Assembly (NCBI GenBank): GCA_025462945.1
Contig: JAOAPO010000437.1
Coordinates: 1-33,030 of the forward strand
DNA from: Bryobacterales bacterium
GTDB taxonomy: Bacteria > Acidobacteriota > Terriglobia > Bryobacterales > Bryobacteraceae
Reading direction: 5' to 3'
Length of the DNA: 33,030 nucleotides
In this document: positions 8,361 to 15,319 of the stretch, piece after piece
Numbering within the stretch: position 1 is the stretch's first letter
Layout: every line of letters begins with the position of its first letter
Notes under the pieces: generated by a model
Seen by the model: the letters and a program-made list of their open reading frames with translations, nothing else
What the model was told of the DNA's origin: nothing
The model's database searches: none
Position numbers and translations under genes: made by a program

Positions 8361-10115
8361 TCATTGTGCTGCGGCCCGCGCTTGTTCTCGCTCCGTGAGT
8401 GCCGCCAGATTCGACGCATCCAGCCGGGCCAGCATGTATGGCTGTAAATCAGGCTCGATGATCCACGTGTTCTGCTTATTGAGGTAATTCGCCAGCGCGA
8501 CGTTGCTTTCGTTTGTGTAGACCCGCGCAAACACGATCCGCTGATTGCGAATGTCCGCGCCGTTGAACACCCACTCCTCGCAGAAGCAGTGCCCCGGTGC
8601 ATACTTCACAAACACCAGATGCGACCCCGGGATTCTCTCCAGTCGCGCGATCACATCGTCCCGCAGGCGCTTCGCCGGATATAACGACTCCCAGAGGGGT
8701 GCCAAATGCGCCCGGCGAGCCTCCGGGAGCAGTGGTTCCGCTGCGCGCCCCGCGTTCCCAAACACAATGGCCAGACAAAGCCCCGCTACCATCAGCCTCG
8801 ACATTGCCAGGCCCGTGCCCCGCTCGCGCTGCCAGACGCGCATGTGCCGCCAGCACTGCACCAGCACCAGCACGATCAGAATCGTCGCGGGACCGCTGTG
8901 AGCCGGATACCAGGCATGATAGGTGACCTTGTCCAGGATGAAGGGGATACAGGCAAGCAGCCAGAACCTAAGTCTCTTGTCGCGGCGCAGGAACAGGATG
9001 AACGCCAGTGCGGGCGAAAGGAAGGGGCCGATGAAAAATCTCCAGAAGTGCGCCAGGCGCGTCTTCTCAGCCTTTACTACCGCCACGGGATCGGCGCGCA
9101 TGTCATACAGCCGTTCCTGGTTCTTATAGTTGTTCTTCAACTCTTCATGACGGAAGTTGCTGACGCGGATGGCACCTTGCCACCAGTACGGCTGCGGAGT
9201 GCCGTAAGCGTTCCTGTACTCGAGATAGGGCGGAACCAGCGGTTTGCCCGTGATGCGCCAGTTATACCAGGCCAGAGCGCAGGCACCCGCCAGAAACACC
9301 ACCATGAATGCCGGAGCCACGCTCCGCAGCATCAGCCCCGCCGCTGACCGGCGCTGCCACAGCACACTCGCGGCGAACACGCCAATCCAAAGCAGCGCCT
9401 CGAACGGCCGCGTCGCGAATAACAGGATTATCCCGGCGGCCGCCAACGCCGAGGCCGAAGCAACCAGGCCCGGCCTTCGCATGCGCATGATCGCCGCGAA
9501 GACCATCGCGCCGGCAGTGGCCGAGACCGCGCCACCGAAATAGCTGTTCATCCACAAACCGAAGATCCCGAACTGCAGGCCCGCCCCCAGCGCGCCAGCC
9601 AGCGCCCACGCGGGAGGCAGAGCGAATCCCAGGGCCCAGCAGAGCGCCCCGCACATCACGCCCACGCTGAAGAACACGCCCCACCACGGATGCCGCAGCA
9701 AGACCTGTCCGGCTGCCAGGACCAGACCCTGTGCCGGTTGATACTGCGAGGCATAAGTGGGCGTCAGCAACGTATATTCGGTCTCAAAGTGTTCCCAAAA
9801 CGGGGGTGTCGGGTTCGCCACTCGCCCATGTGCGAACGTGTCTGCCTGCAGCAAATAGCTGAATTCATCATGAATCTGTGGGGGTGGCGGCGGATACCAC
9901 GCCAACATCAGAAACCGCACTACCAGCGGAAAGCCGGCTGCCAGAAGAACCGCCTTCCAGCGGCACTGCGCGATCAATTTCAGGCGCCGCTCCAAAGTGC
10001 CAAACCACCTGGCTCCGAACGATGGATACAAGACAGCGAGTAAAAGCAGAACTACCGCCGCCGCCTCCAGAACCTTGAGCAGGCGGTGGGAGCTAAACAA
10101 AATGGAATAGGTCAT
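8361..10115 (-). CDS. Polytopic GT-C / ArnT-PMT-like membrane protein, probable glycosyltransferase
   Basis: The preferred start is the ATG at 10115, giving 584 residues. An in-frame extension to 10271 would add a hydrophilic, Gln/Asp/Arg-rich leader and would run into the divergent gene. The protein has many hydrophobic helices. A first periplasmic loop carries H-D-E-F-S-Y-L-L at about residues 82-89, just after a Tyr-Pro5 run. An acidic pair in this loop is the catalytic signature of GT-C enzymes that use polyprenyl-phosphate sugars (PMT/ArnT/GT39-like). The C-terminal roughly 130 residues are soluble and probably periplasmic. The likely role is transfer of a sugar to a lipid or protein at the inner membrane; donor and acceptor are unknown. 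No glycolipid cluster surrounds it. Confidence 0.68.
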   Translation of the reverse strand: MTYSILFSSHRLLKVLEAAAVVLLLLAVLYPSFGARWFGTLERRLKLIAQCRWKAVLLAAGFPLVVRFLMLAWYPPPPPQIHDEFSYLLQADTFAHGRVANPTPPFWEHFETEYTLLTPTYASQYQPAQGLVLAAGQVLLRHPWWGVFFSVGVMCGALCWALGFALPPAWALAGALGAGLQFGIFGLWMNSYFGGAVSATAGAMVFAAIMRMRRPGLVASASALAAAGIILLFATRPFEALLWIGVFAASVLWQRRSAAGLMLRSVAPAFMVVFLAGACALAWYNWRITGKPLVPPYLEYRNAYGTPQPYWWQGAIRVSNFRHEELKNNYKNQERLYDMRADPVAVVKAEKTRLAHFWRFFIGPFLSPALAFILFLRRDKRLRFWLLACIPFILDKVTYHAWYPAHSGPATILIVLVLVQCWRHMRVWQRERGTGLAMSRLMVAGLCLAIVFGNAGRAAEPLLPEARRAHLAPLWESLYPAKRLRDDVIARLERIPGSHLVFVKYAPGHCFCEEWVFNGADIRNQRIVFARVYTNESNVALANYLNKQNTWIIEPDLQPYMLARLDASNLAALTEREQARAAAQ

Positions 10116-10211
10116 CGGACACAGGCTCCAGTGCGTCTTTGTTGCCCATGAGATTTTGCTTACAGGGCTCGCCTCTTCCTTTTGGCGTTCCGTTTGCTTG
10201 ATGTGCCGCAG

Positions 10212-11834
10212 ATGAATTTGGCCGTCGCGATCCCCGTCGCCCTGATCGCCTTGCCCTTCGCGGCGGCTCAAAACCTCGGTGAATCTCCCGCTGCGACTAT
10301 CGGCCCCGTCGACGTCTACAAGGCCTATCGGCTCCCACCTCTGAAGGACTCGCCCGGTGCGCCGCTGAACGTCGCCGGCTTGCCCCTTCAGGTGACTCGC
10401 CGCGCCGCCGGTCTTGGATTAAGCGCAAACTCTGCTGCCGATGCCTGGCAAAAGGCAGCCGTTCTTCTCAGCTCCAGTCCCCACTTCGCCGGCGAGAAAT
10501 TCTCCCGTGACCGGCTCGTCCCCGCACTGCCCGCCTCGGCGCTGAACCGCGTCCTCGCTGATCCCGCCGTCACCAGGGTGAGAGTTCGAGCAACCAACCT
10601 GTGGCTCGACGAACCCATCGAAATCACGGGTTCTGGCGTGACCCTCGACCTCACCTCCGTGAACCTCGCACCCGCCGCCACCGACCTGAAGCTTCCTTGG
10701 CTCATCCGCGTCCGCAACGCATCCAGCGTAACCATCCGGGGCGGCGACTTCACAGGCGCGTCCTCCGCCATCCTGATACAAAACAGCGACTCCGTCATCA
10801 TCCGCGATGGCGTCTTCCATGACCTGCGCGGAGCCGGTGTCGTCGCCACCAATTCATCCCATGTCCACATCGCCCGGAACCGCTTCAACGGAGTCGAACT
10901 GGCCCCGGTTATCCTCCATCGCGGCACGTCGCAAAGCATCGTCGAGCTCAACATCATCCAGGCGAATGCCGGCTTCTCGAACGTCGCCGCCGGCATCCTC
11001 CTCACCGATCGCGAAGTTGACCTCGCCTCCACGCCGCGCACCCTCTTCGCACCGGACGGCTACTGGCCCGTCGGGCAGCCCATCACGCAGCGCCTGCACC
11101 CTCCCCATGACAACGTCATCGTCCGCAACAGCATTACGGGAAACCGCTCATCCGGCGTCTACTCCGATGGCGCCGTTCGCAACATCATCTCTGCCAACAT
11201 CATCCAGGGCAACGCCAAGGAGGGGATCTGCCTCGACAACGGCTCCACAGCAAACGTGATCGCCGGCAACACCATCGCACAAAACGGCCAGCGATGGGGT
11301 CAGCCCGATGAAGTTCTGGCTCGCGAATTCATTGCCGCTTTCGGTCGCCTCCCCGACGGCACCGCTGCCGCCAAAGTCCCAGGCATCTCCATAGACAACG
11401 CGATCTATAACGTCATCCTCGGCAACCACGTGGAACACAACTTCGGCGGCGGCATCAAAATGGTGCGCACCGGCTACTTCAATGTCATCGGCCTGAACTC
11501 CGTCATCGCCAACAACGACGGGGAGAGCCCCGCGTTTCACTTCTTCGGCATCGAACTCGGTACCGCCACCGCGGACGCACTCTCCCCGGAACTTGACTTC
11601 ACGCCCAGCCGGGGCAACATCGTCTTTTCGAACCTGATCCGCGGGACCCACTACGCCGGCATCTTCTTCGCGCCCGGCTCTGACCTGAATGACATCTTCG
11701 ACAACACGATTATGGACGCCACCCACTGGGCTCTGGAGTCCACGCAGGTCATGCCGAATTCATCACTGAATAACCTGACGAACATCGAGTCAGTCAACAT
11801 AACCTCAGGTATCAATCCCGCCGGCCTGAAATAA
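10212..11834 (+). CDS. Secreted right-handed parallel beta-helix protein (NosD/pectate-lyase-like fold)
   Basis: Starting at the ATG at 10212 (540 residues) gives a good signal peptide (M-N-L-A-V-A-I-P-V-A-L-I-A-L-P-F-A-A-A-Q). A TTG-initiated version from 10182 would lack a typical N-terminus. From about residue 140 onward there are successive parallel-beta-helix coils with turns such as S-V-T-I-R-G-G-D-F, S-V-I-I-R-D-G-V-F, H-V-H-I-A-R-N-R-F and N-V-I-V-R-N-S-I-T-G-N. Such proteins bind or cleave polysaccharides. No catalytic residues could be assigned, so a non-enzymatic carbohydrate-binding role is also possible. It ends 72 nt before the CxxCH protein gene on the same strand, which may be co-transcribed. 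Confidence 0.75.
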   Translation: MNLAVAIPVALIALPFAAAQNLGESPAATIGPVDVYKAYRLPPLKDSPGAPLNVAGLPLQVTRRAAGLGLSANSAADAWQKAAVLLSSSPHFAGEKFSRDRLVPALPASALNRVLADPAVTRVRVRATNLWLDEPIEITGSGVTLDLTSVNLAPAATDLKLPWLIRVRNASSVTIRGGDFTGASSAILIQNSDSVIIRDGVFHDLRGAGVVATNSSHVHIARNRFNGVELAPVILHRGTSQSIVELNIIQANAGFSNVAAGILLTDREVDLASTPRTLFAPDGYWPVGQPITQRLHPPHDNVIVRNSITGNRSSGVYSDGAVRNIISANIIQGNAKEGICLDNGSTANVIAGNTIAQNGQRWGQPDEVLAREFIAAFGRLPDGTAAAKVPGISIDNAIYNVILGNHVEHNFGGGIKMVRTGYFNVIGLNSVIANNDGESPAFHFFGIELGTATADALSPELDFTPSRGNIVFSNLIRGTHYAGIFFAPGSDLNDIFDNTIMDATHWALESTQVMPNSSLNNLTNIESVNITSGINPAGLK

Positions 11835-11893
11835 TCGACCAGCGGGTTGCGTCCACAAACCATCCGCAATATACTGCCCTCCAGCCGACCTCC

Positions 11894-11900
11894 GGGAGGA
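11894..11900 (+). promoter_or_regulatory. Shine-Dalgarno site of the CxxCH protein gene
   Basis: GGGAGGA lies 6 nt before the ATG at 11907. This decides the start in favour of the signal peptide over an in-frame upstream start at 11847, whose extra 20 residues have no signal character. Confidence 0.75.
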
Positions 11901-11906
11901 CTGTCC

Positions 11907-14126
11907 ATGAAACCCATTTCCGTTCTTCGCTTTGCCTCAGCTTTTTTGGCGTGCGTGCTCGTCGCCCAGCAGAGCACCCCCGTCCCGAGGAGCCCCTCAG
12001 TAAGAATCAGCTCCACCGATATCGGCGGTGTTGTCACCAGTTCTAAAGGTCCCGAGGCCGGGGTCTGGGTAATCGCCGAAACCACCGATCTGCCCACCCG
12101 GTACATCAAGGAGGTAGTTACCGACGACCGCGGACGGTACCTTATCCCCGACCTTCCTGTTGCAAAATACAACGTTTGGGCGCGCGGCTATGGATTGATG
12201 GACTCACCGAAGGTCGAGTCGACGCCCGGCAAGATCGTTGACCTCAAGCCCAGTCTCGCTCCGGACAAGAAGACCGCCTCGCAACTCTACCCGGCCAACT
12301 ATTGGTACTCCATGCTCAAAATCCCGGAGAAGACTGACTTCCCCGGCACCGGCCCCACCGGCAACGGCGTCTCGCCCAACATGAAGAGCCAGGGTCAGTG
12401 GATTCACCTCGTCAAGACCGATAGCTGCGAATCCTGTCACCAACTCGGCAACGCCTATACACGCACCATCCCGGACATGTTCAAGAACCTCGATTCGCCA
12501 GCTCAGGCCTGGCGTCGCCGCGTCCAGTCCGGACAAGCCGGCAACGCCATGATGGGCGGTTTGAACCAGCTCGGCATCGAACGCGCCACCACCGAATTCG
12601 GCGACTGGACCACCCGCATCGCACGCGGTGAACTGCCCGCCGAAGCCCCGCCTCGCCCGCAGGGTATCGAACGCAACATCGTCATCACCCAGTGGGACTG
12701 GGCAGATCCGAAGGCATACCTCCACGATGAAATCGCCAGCGATAAGCGCAACCCTCGCGTGAACGCCAATGGCCTGATCTTCGGCTCGCCCGAGGAAAGC
12801 CGCGACTACCTCCCTGTGCTCGACCCTGTCCGCAACACCACCGCCCAGGTCACCATCCCCTACCGCGATTCCGAGACCCCCGGCCAGCCCAGGCCGCTCC
12901 AGCCCTCGCCCTTCTTCGGCGACGAGGCCATCTGGGATAGCCACACGACGGTTCACAACCCCATGTTTGACGAGCGTGGCCGGCTCTGGTACACCGGGCG
13001 CATCCGCCCGGCAGACAACCCGCCCTTCTGCAAAGCAGGTTCAAACCACGCTTCCGCGAAGGCCACACCCGTTGACCGCTCCGGTCGCCAACTCGCGGTC
13101 TATGACCCTGCCACGAAAAAGACGGAGATGATCGATACCTGCTTCGGCACCCATCACCTCGTCTTCGCCGAAGATGCCGACAACACTCTGTGGACCAGCA
13201 GCGGCGGAGGAGGAGGCGTGGTCGGTTGGCTGAAGACGAAGGTTTGGGATCAGACGCACGACGCGGCAAAAGCGCAGGGCTGGACGGCCCTCGTCCTCGA
13301 CACCAACGGCAACGGCAGGCGCGACAAGTATCTCGACTCCGAACAGAAAGTCCTGACCGCGCCGAGCGGTGAAAGCCTTGGCATGAACGCCGCACTTGAG
13401 AAGGTCGCCTCAGCCGATCGTGACACCCGGCTCAATGCGGCGTTTTATGCTGTTGCCCCCGCTGTTGACGGCAGTGTTTGGGGCAGCGTCCTCGGCTATC
13501 CCGGCGGAATCGTACGGCTCAACCCCGGGTCCAACCCGTCTGAAACCGCTCTCGCCGAGTACTATGAGGTCCCGTGGAACAACCCCAACGCCAAAGTCAC
13601 CGGCTACTCTCCCCGGGGCATGGACGTCGACCGCAACAACGTCGCCTGGGTCGCGCTCGGCAGTGGCCATCTCGCGAGCTTTGACCGCCGCAAATGCAAA
13701 GGTCCGCTCAATGGGCCGAAGGCTACGGGCCAGCACTGTCCGGAAGGCTGGACCCTGTACCGCACGCCGGGGCCTGCCTTCAGCAACGTCAAAGATTCCG
13801 GAAGCGCCGACTCCCACTACTACGATTGGGTCGACCAGTTCGACACGCTGGGCCTGGGTAAGAACGTCCCGATCATCACCGGCAACTCGTCTGACTCCCT
13901 GATCGCTCTCGTCAACGGCAAGTGGGTCGTGATGCGAGTTCCCTATCCCCTCGGTTTTTTCGCCAAAGGCATGGACGGCCGCATCGATGACCCCTCGAAA
14001 GGCTGGAAAGGCAAAGGTGTGTGGACCACCTGGGGTACCCGAACGCCTTTCCACAGCGAAACAGGGAAGGGAACCAACAGCAAGGTGGTGAAGTTCCAGT
14101 TGCGCCCGGATCCGCTCGCGAACTAA
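11907..14126 (+). CDS. Secreted mono-haem (CxxCH) carboxypeptidase-regulatory/beta-propeller protein
   Basis: The start at ATG 11907 is fixed by a strong ribosome site, GGGAGGA at 11894-11900. Residues 1-21 form a signal peptide. Residues about 35-120 are a carboxypeptidase regulatory-like domain (D-D-R-G-R-Y-L-I-P-D-L-P). A C-E-S-C-H motif at residues 174-178, in the context K-T-D-S-C-E-S-C-H-Q-L-G-N, would bind one c-type haem. The remainder (about 210-740) looks like an NHL/Vgb-type propeller with W-D-S-H-T-T-V-H-N-P and G-R-L-W-Y-T-G-R blades. This domain order resembles a family I recognise from Acidobacteria, of unknown function. A periplasmic redox or dehydrogenase-like role is plausible but not shown. 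Its stop overlaps the stop of the next, convergent gene by 4 nt. Confidence 0.82.
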   Translation: MKPISVLRFASAFLACVLVAQQSTPVPRSPSVRISSTDIGGVVTSSKGPEAGVWVIAETTDLPTRYIKEVVTDDRGRYLIPDLPVAKYNVWARGYGLMDSPKVESTPGKIVDLKPSLAPDKKTASQLYPANYWYSMLKIPEKTDFPGTGPTGNGVSPNMKSQGQWIHLVKTDSCESCHQLGNAYTRTIPDMFKNLDSPAQAWRRRVQSGQAGNAMMGGLNQLGIERATTEFGDWTTRIARGELPAEAPPRPQGIERNIVITQWDWADPKAYLHDEIASDKRNPRVNANGLIFGSPEESRDYLPVLDPVRNTTAQVTIPYRDSETPGQPRPLQPSPFFGDEAIWDSHTTVHNPMFDERGRLWYTGRIRPADNPPFCKAGSNHASAKATPVDRSGRQLAVYDPATKKTEMIDTCFGTHHLVFAEDADNTLWTSSGGGGGVVGWLKTKVWDQTHDAAKAQGWTALVLDTNGNGRRDKYLDSEQKVLTAPSGESLGMNAALEKVASADRDTRLNAAFYAVAPAVDGSVWGSVLGYPGGIVRLNPGSNPSETALAEYYEVPWNNPNAKVTGYSPRGMDVDRNNVAWVALGSGHLASFDRRKCKGPLNGPKATGQHCPEGWTLYRTPGPAFSNVKDSGSADSHYYDWVDQFDTLGLGKNVPIITGNSSDSLIALVNGKWVVMRVPYPLGFFAKGMDGRIDDPSKGWKGKGVWTTWGTRTPFHSETGKGTNSKVVKFQLRPDPLAN

Positions 14127-14632
14127 CGCGATGGCTCTGCGTCGCCGAGCGTGAGATTGTCGATAAACGTCTGCCGCGCGCGGTAGCCGACAAAGCCGAA
14201 CAGAATGGAACGCGCCCTGCCCTCGAAGCGAATGGTGGCAGGGCTAAGCAGAGCGCCTGCTGGTGTGGCGTTGAGGGTTGTGAATGACAGCTGTGTGCCC
14301 CGAGCATTGGGCTTGTCATACAGCACCACCGTAGTGCCCGGACCGCTATAGGAGAGAGTGAGGGAAGTATCGAAGCCGTCGAGGACATTGATGATGGCCG
14401 ATGACCCCGCACCGGGGCGGATACTCGCGACCGTGCCACCACCTGCCACCGGAACCACGATCGCCTGGAAGCGTTTGTTGAAAGATACGCCGAAGCGCCC
14501 TCCCGCTCCGCCGTTGTAGTAGTCAGCCACCAGCGCCTGATCCGCGAGACCCTCAAACGTAATCAGCGTCGCAGCCTGCACGGCCAAGGCTGAGGCGGCG
14601 CAGCATACCAGTAGAGTTTTGGACAGGTTCAC
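14123..14632 (-). CDS. Small secreted protein, unknown function
   Basis: The product has 169 residues and a GTG start. Residues 1-20 are a clear signal peptide (hydrophobic L-L-V-C-C-A-A-S-A-L-A-V-Q-A-A). The rest is predicted beta-rich, beginning I-T-F-E-G-L and ending with T-F-I-D-N-L-T-L. This resembles the exported beta-sandwich domains often found in PEP-CTERM proteins, where an F-D-N-I-x-F/L-type end is common. No PEP-CTERM sorting tail follows, so the protein is probably periplasmic or released. It converges on the CxxCH gene with overlapping stop codons (4 nt). Function not recognised. Confidence 0.6.
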   Translation of the reverse strand: MNLSKTLLVCCAASALAVQAATLITFEGLADQALVADYYNGGAGGRFGVSFNKRFQAIVVPVAGGGTVASIRPGAGSSAIINVLDGFDTSLTLSYSGPGTTVVLYDKPNARGTQLSFTTLNATPAGALLSPATIRFEGRARSILFGFVGYRARQTFIDNLTLGDAEPSR

Positions 14633-14640
14633 TGGCCCGA

Positions 14641-14725
14641 GTGTAGCCTTCCAGCCTGAGGCGGGGCAAGGCTGTTGTGCTCGGCACAGTACGGGTCTGT
14701 ACGTTCGCGCGTGCTTAGGCTACAC
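14641..14725. repeat. Inverted repeat flanking the gap between two minus-strand genes
   Basis: GTGTAGCCT (14641-14649) is perfectly complementary to AGGCTACAC (14717-14725). The second copy overlaps the stop codon of the 74-residue protein gene. A competing inner pair, AGCCTT (14645-14650) with AAGGCT (14668-14673), is also possible. It could act as an RNA fold or weak terminator between the small gene and the secreted-protein gene. There is no U-run, so this is not a classic intrinsic terminator. Confidence 0.4.
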
Positions 14726-14939
14726 GTCTTTCATCGTGCCGCGCCATATGTTCTCGGTACGCTGTAAGGTTCGCTTCCGACGAGGAACGGGCGACCTCGG
14801 ATTGGTTGCGCAGTTCCTCTAACGCAGCGTTGTCTTCGCTATCCGGCAACGGCGACATTGCCAGCTTCGCTTGATTGGAACGTGAGTCATTATATGCGTC
14901 CAGCAGATCAAGGCATTCTCGGCAGTTTTTAGGTAACAT
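14715..14939 (-). CDS. Small cytoplasmic cysteine-pair protein, unknown function
   Basis: Starting at the ATG at 14939 gives 74 residues. GTGGAGA lies just upstream at ribosome-site distance, and a -10-like TACAAT lies upstream of that. A longer reading to 15101 would run through this promoter candidate, so I reject it. The N-terminus M-L-P-K-N-C-R-E-C-L-D-L-L-D-A-Y has a CxxC pair; the rest is charged and helical (possible coiled coil) with no signal peptide. The CxxC could bind zinc or form a redox pair, as in small anti-sigma-like or zinc-binding helical proteins. Not recognised as a named family. Confidence 0.55.
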   Translation of the reverse strand: MLPKNCRECLDLLDAYNDSRSNQAKLAMSPLPDSEDNAALEELRNQSEVARSSSEANLTAYREHMARHDERRVA

Positions 14940-14958
14940 GGCAAATCTCCACGGACCG

Positions 14959-14990
14959 ATTGTATCCCCGGAATGACTGGTCCGGCACAA
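14959..14990 (-). promoter_or_regulatory. Candidate sigma-70-type promoter of the small cysteine protein gene
   Basis: Reading the minus strand, TACAAT (14964-14959) is a 5/6 match to a -10 box, placed 19 nt before the ATG at 14939. TTGTGC (14990-14985) could serve as -35, but the 20-nt spacing is longer than usual, which lowers confidence or suggests help from an activator. Confidence 0.35.
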
Positions 14991-15000
14991 GGCAAAAGGG

Positions 15001-15022
15001 CCGATATGTGTCACATGATCGG
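15001..15022. promoter_or_regulatory. Near-perfect palindrome, possible operator or activator site
   Basis: The arms CCGATATGTG (15001-15010) and CACAT-G-ATCGG (15012-15022) pair around a central T with one bulged base. The centre lies roughly 60 bp upstream of the transcription start expected from the TACAAT box, where class I activators commonly bind. The inner TGTG/CACA half-sites are closer together than in a CRP/FNR site, so the binding factor cannot be named. Confidence 0.4.
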
Positions 15023-15319
15023 TCCTCCGCCGCCACTGTGGAAGGCTCGACACGATTCCCACTGACGGCACAGCAGGCCCGGCAGAACCAACCTGCGCCA
15101 CACCGACGGGCTCCTGCCGATTGGATTACCACGGACCATGGAGGGAAGCAAACTGGTGCGTGGCTTGCCACAACAGCGCGCTTTATCAAGGACCGCCTCC
15201 GTTCGGTTAATCAGTCGCAACATGAGTAAGTGATCGGGGGTACTAGCTCCGGCAGCCCCCACTATACTTTCGGCGTCCAGCGAGTCACCGTTCTAGTTAC
15301 ACAGTTCCCCGGCACACAT

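Larger units (their letters stand above)
14940..15319. other. 380-bp intergenic region between divergent genes
   Basis: This region separates the minus-strand small cysteine protein from the plus-strand TIGR03437 protein. It holds a promoter candidate and a near-palindrome, listed separately, near its left end. I see no convincing gene in the remainder (about 15023-15319); the short frames there have no ribosome site or recognisable product. Confidence 0.5.

Noticed and set aside
10116..10271. Upstream extension of the GT-C-like membrane protein
   Set aside because: It would add a hydrophilic leader ahead of the first helix and overlap the signal peptide of the divergent beta-helix gene.
12204..12956. 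250-codon open frame opposite the CxxCH protein gene
   Set aside because: Antisense to a gene with a strong ribosome site and recognisable domains; the product is low-complexity Gly/Val/Asp.
14123..14632. PEP-CTERM sorting signal on the small secreted protein
   Set aside because: The protein ends in a charged tail (A-E-P-S-R) with no Pro-Glu-Pro motif, hydrophobic helix or basic end.
15001..15022. Canonical CRP/FNR binding site
   Set aside because: The TGTG and CACA half-sites are separated by one base rather than the six or more needed, so only an unnamed palindromic operator is claimed.
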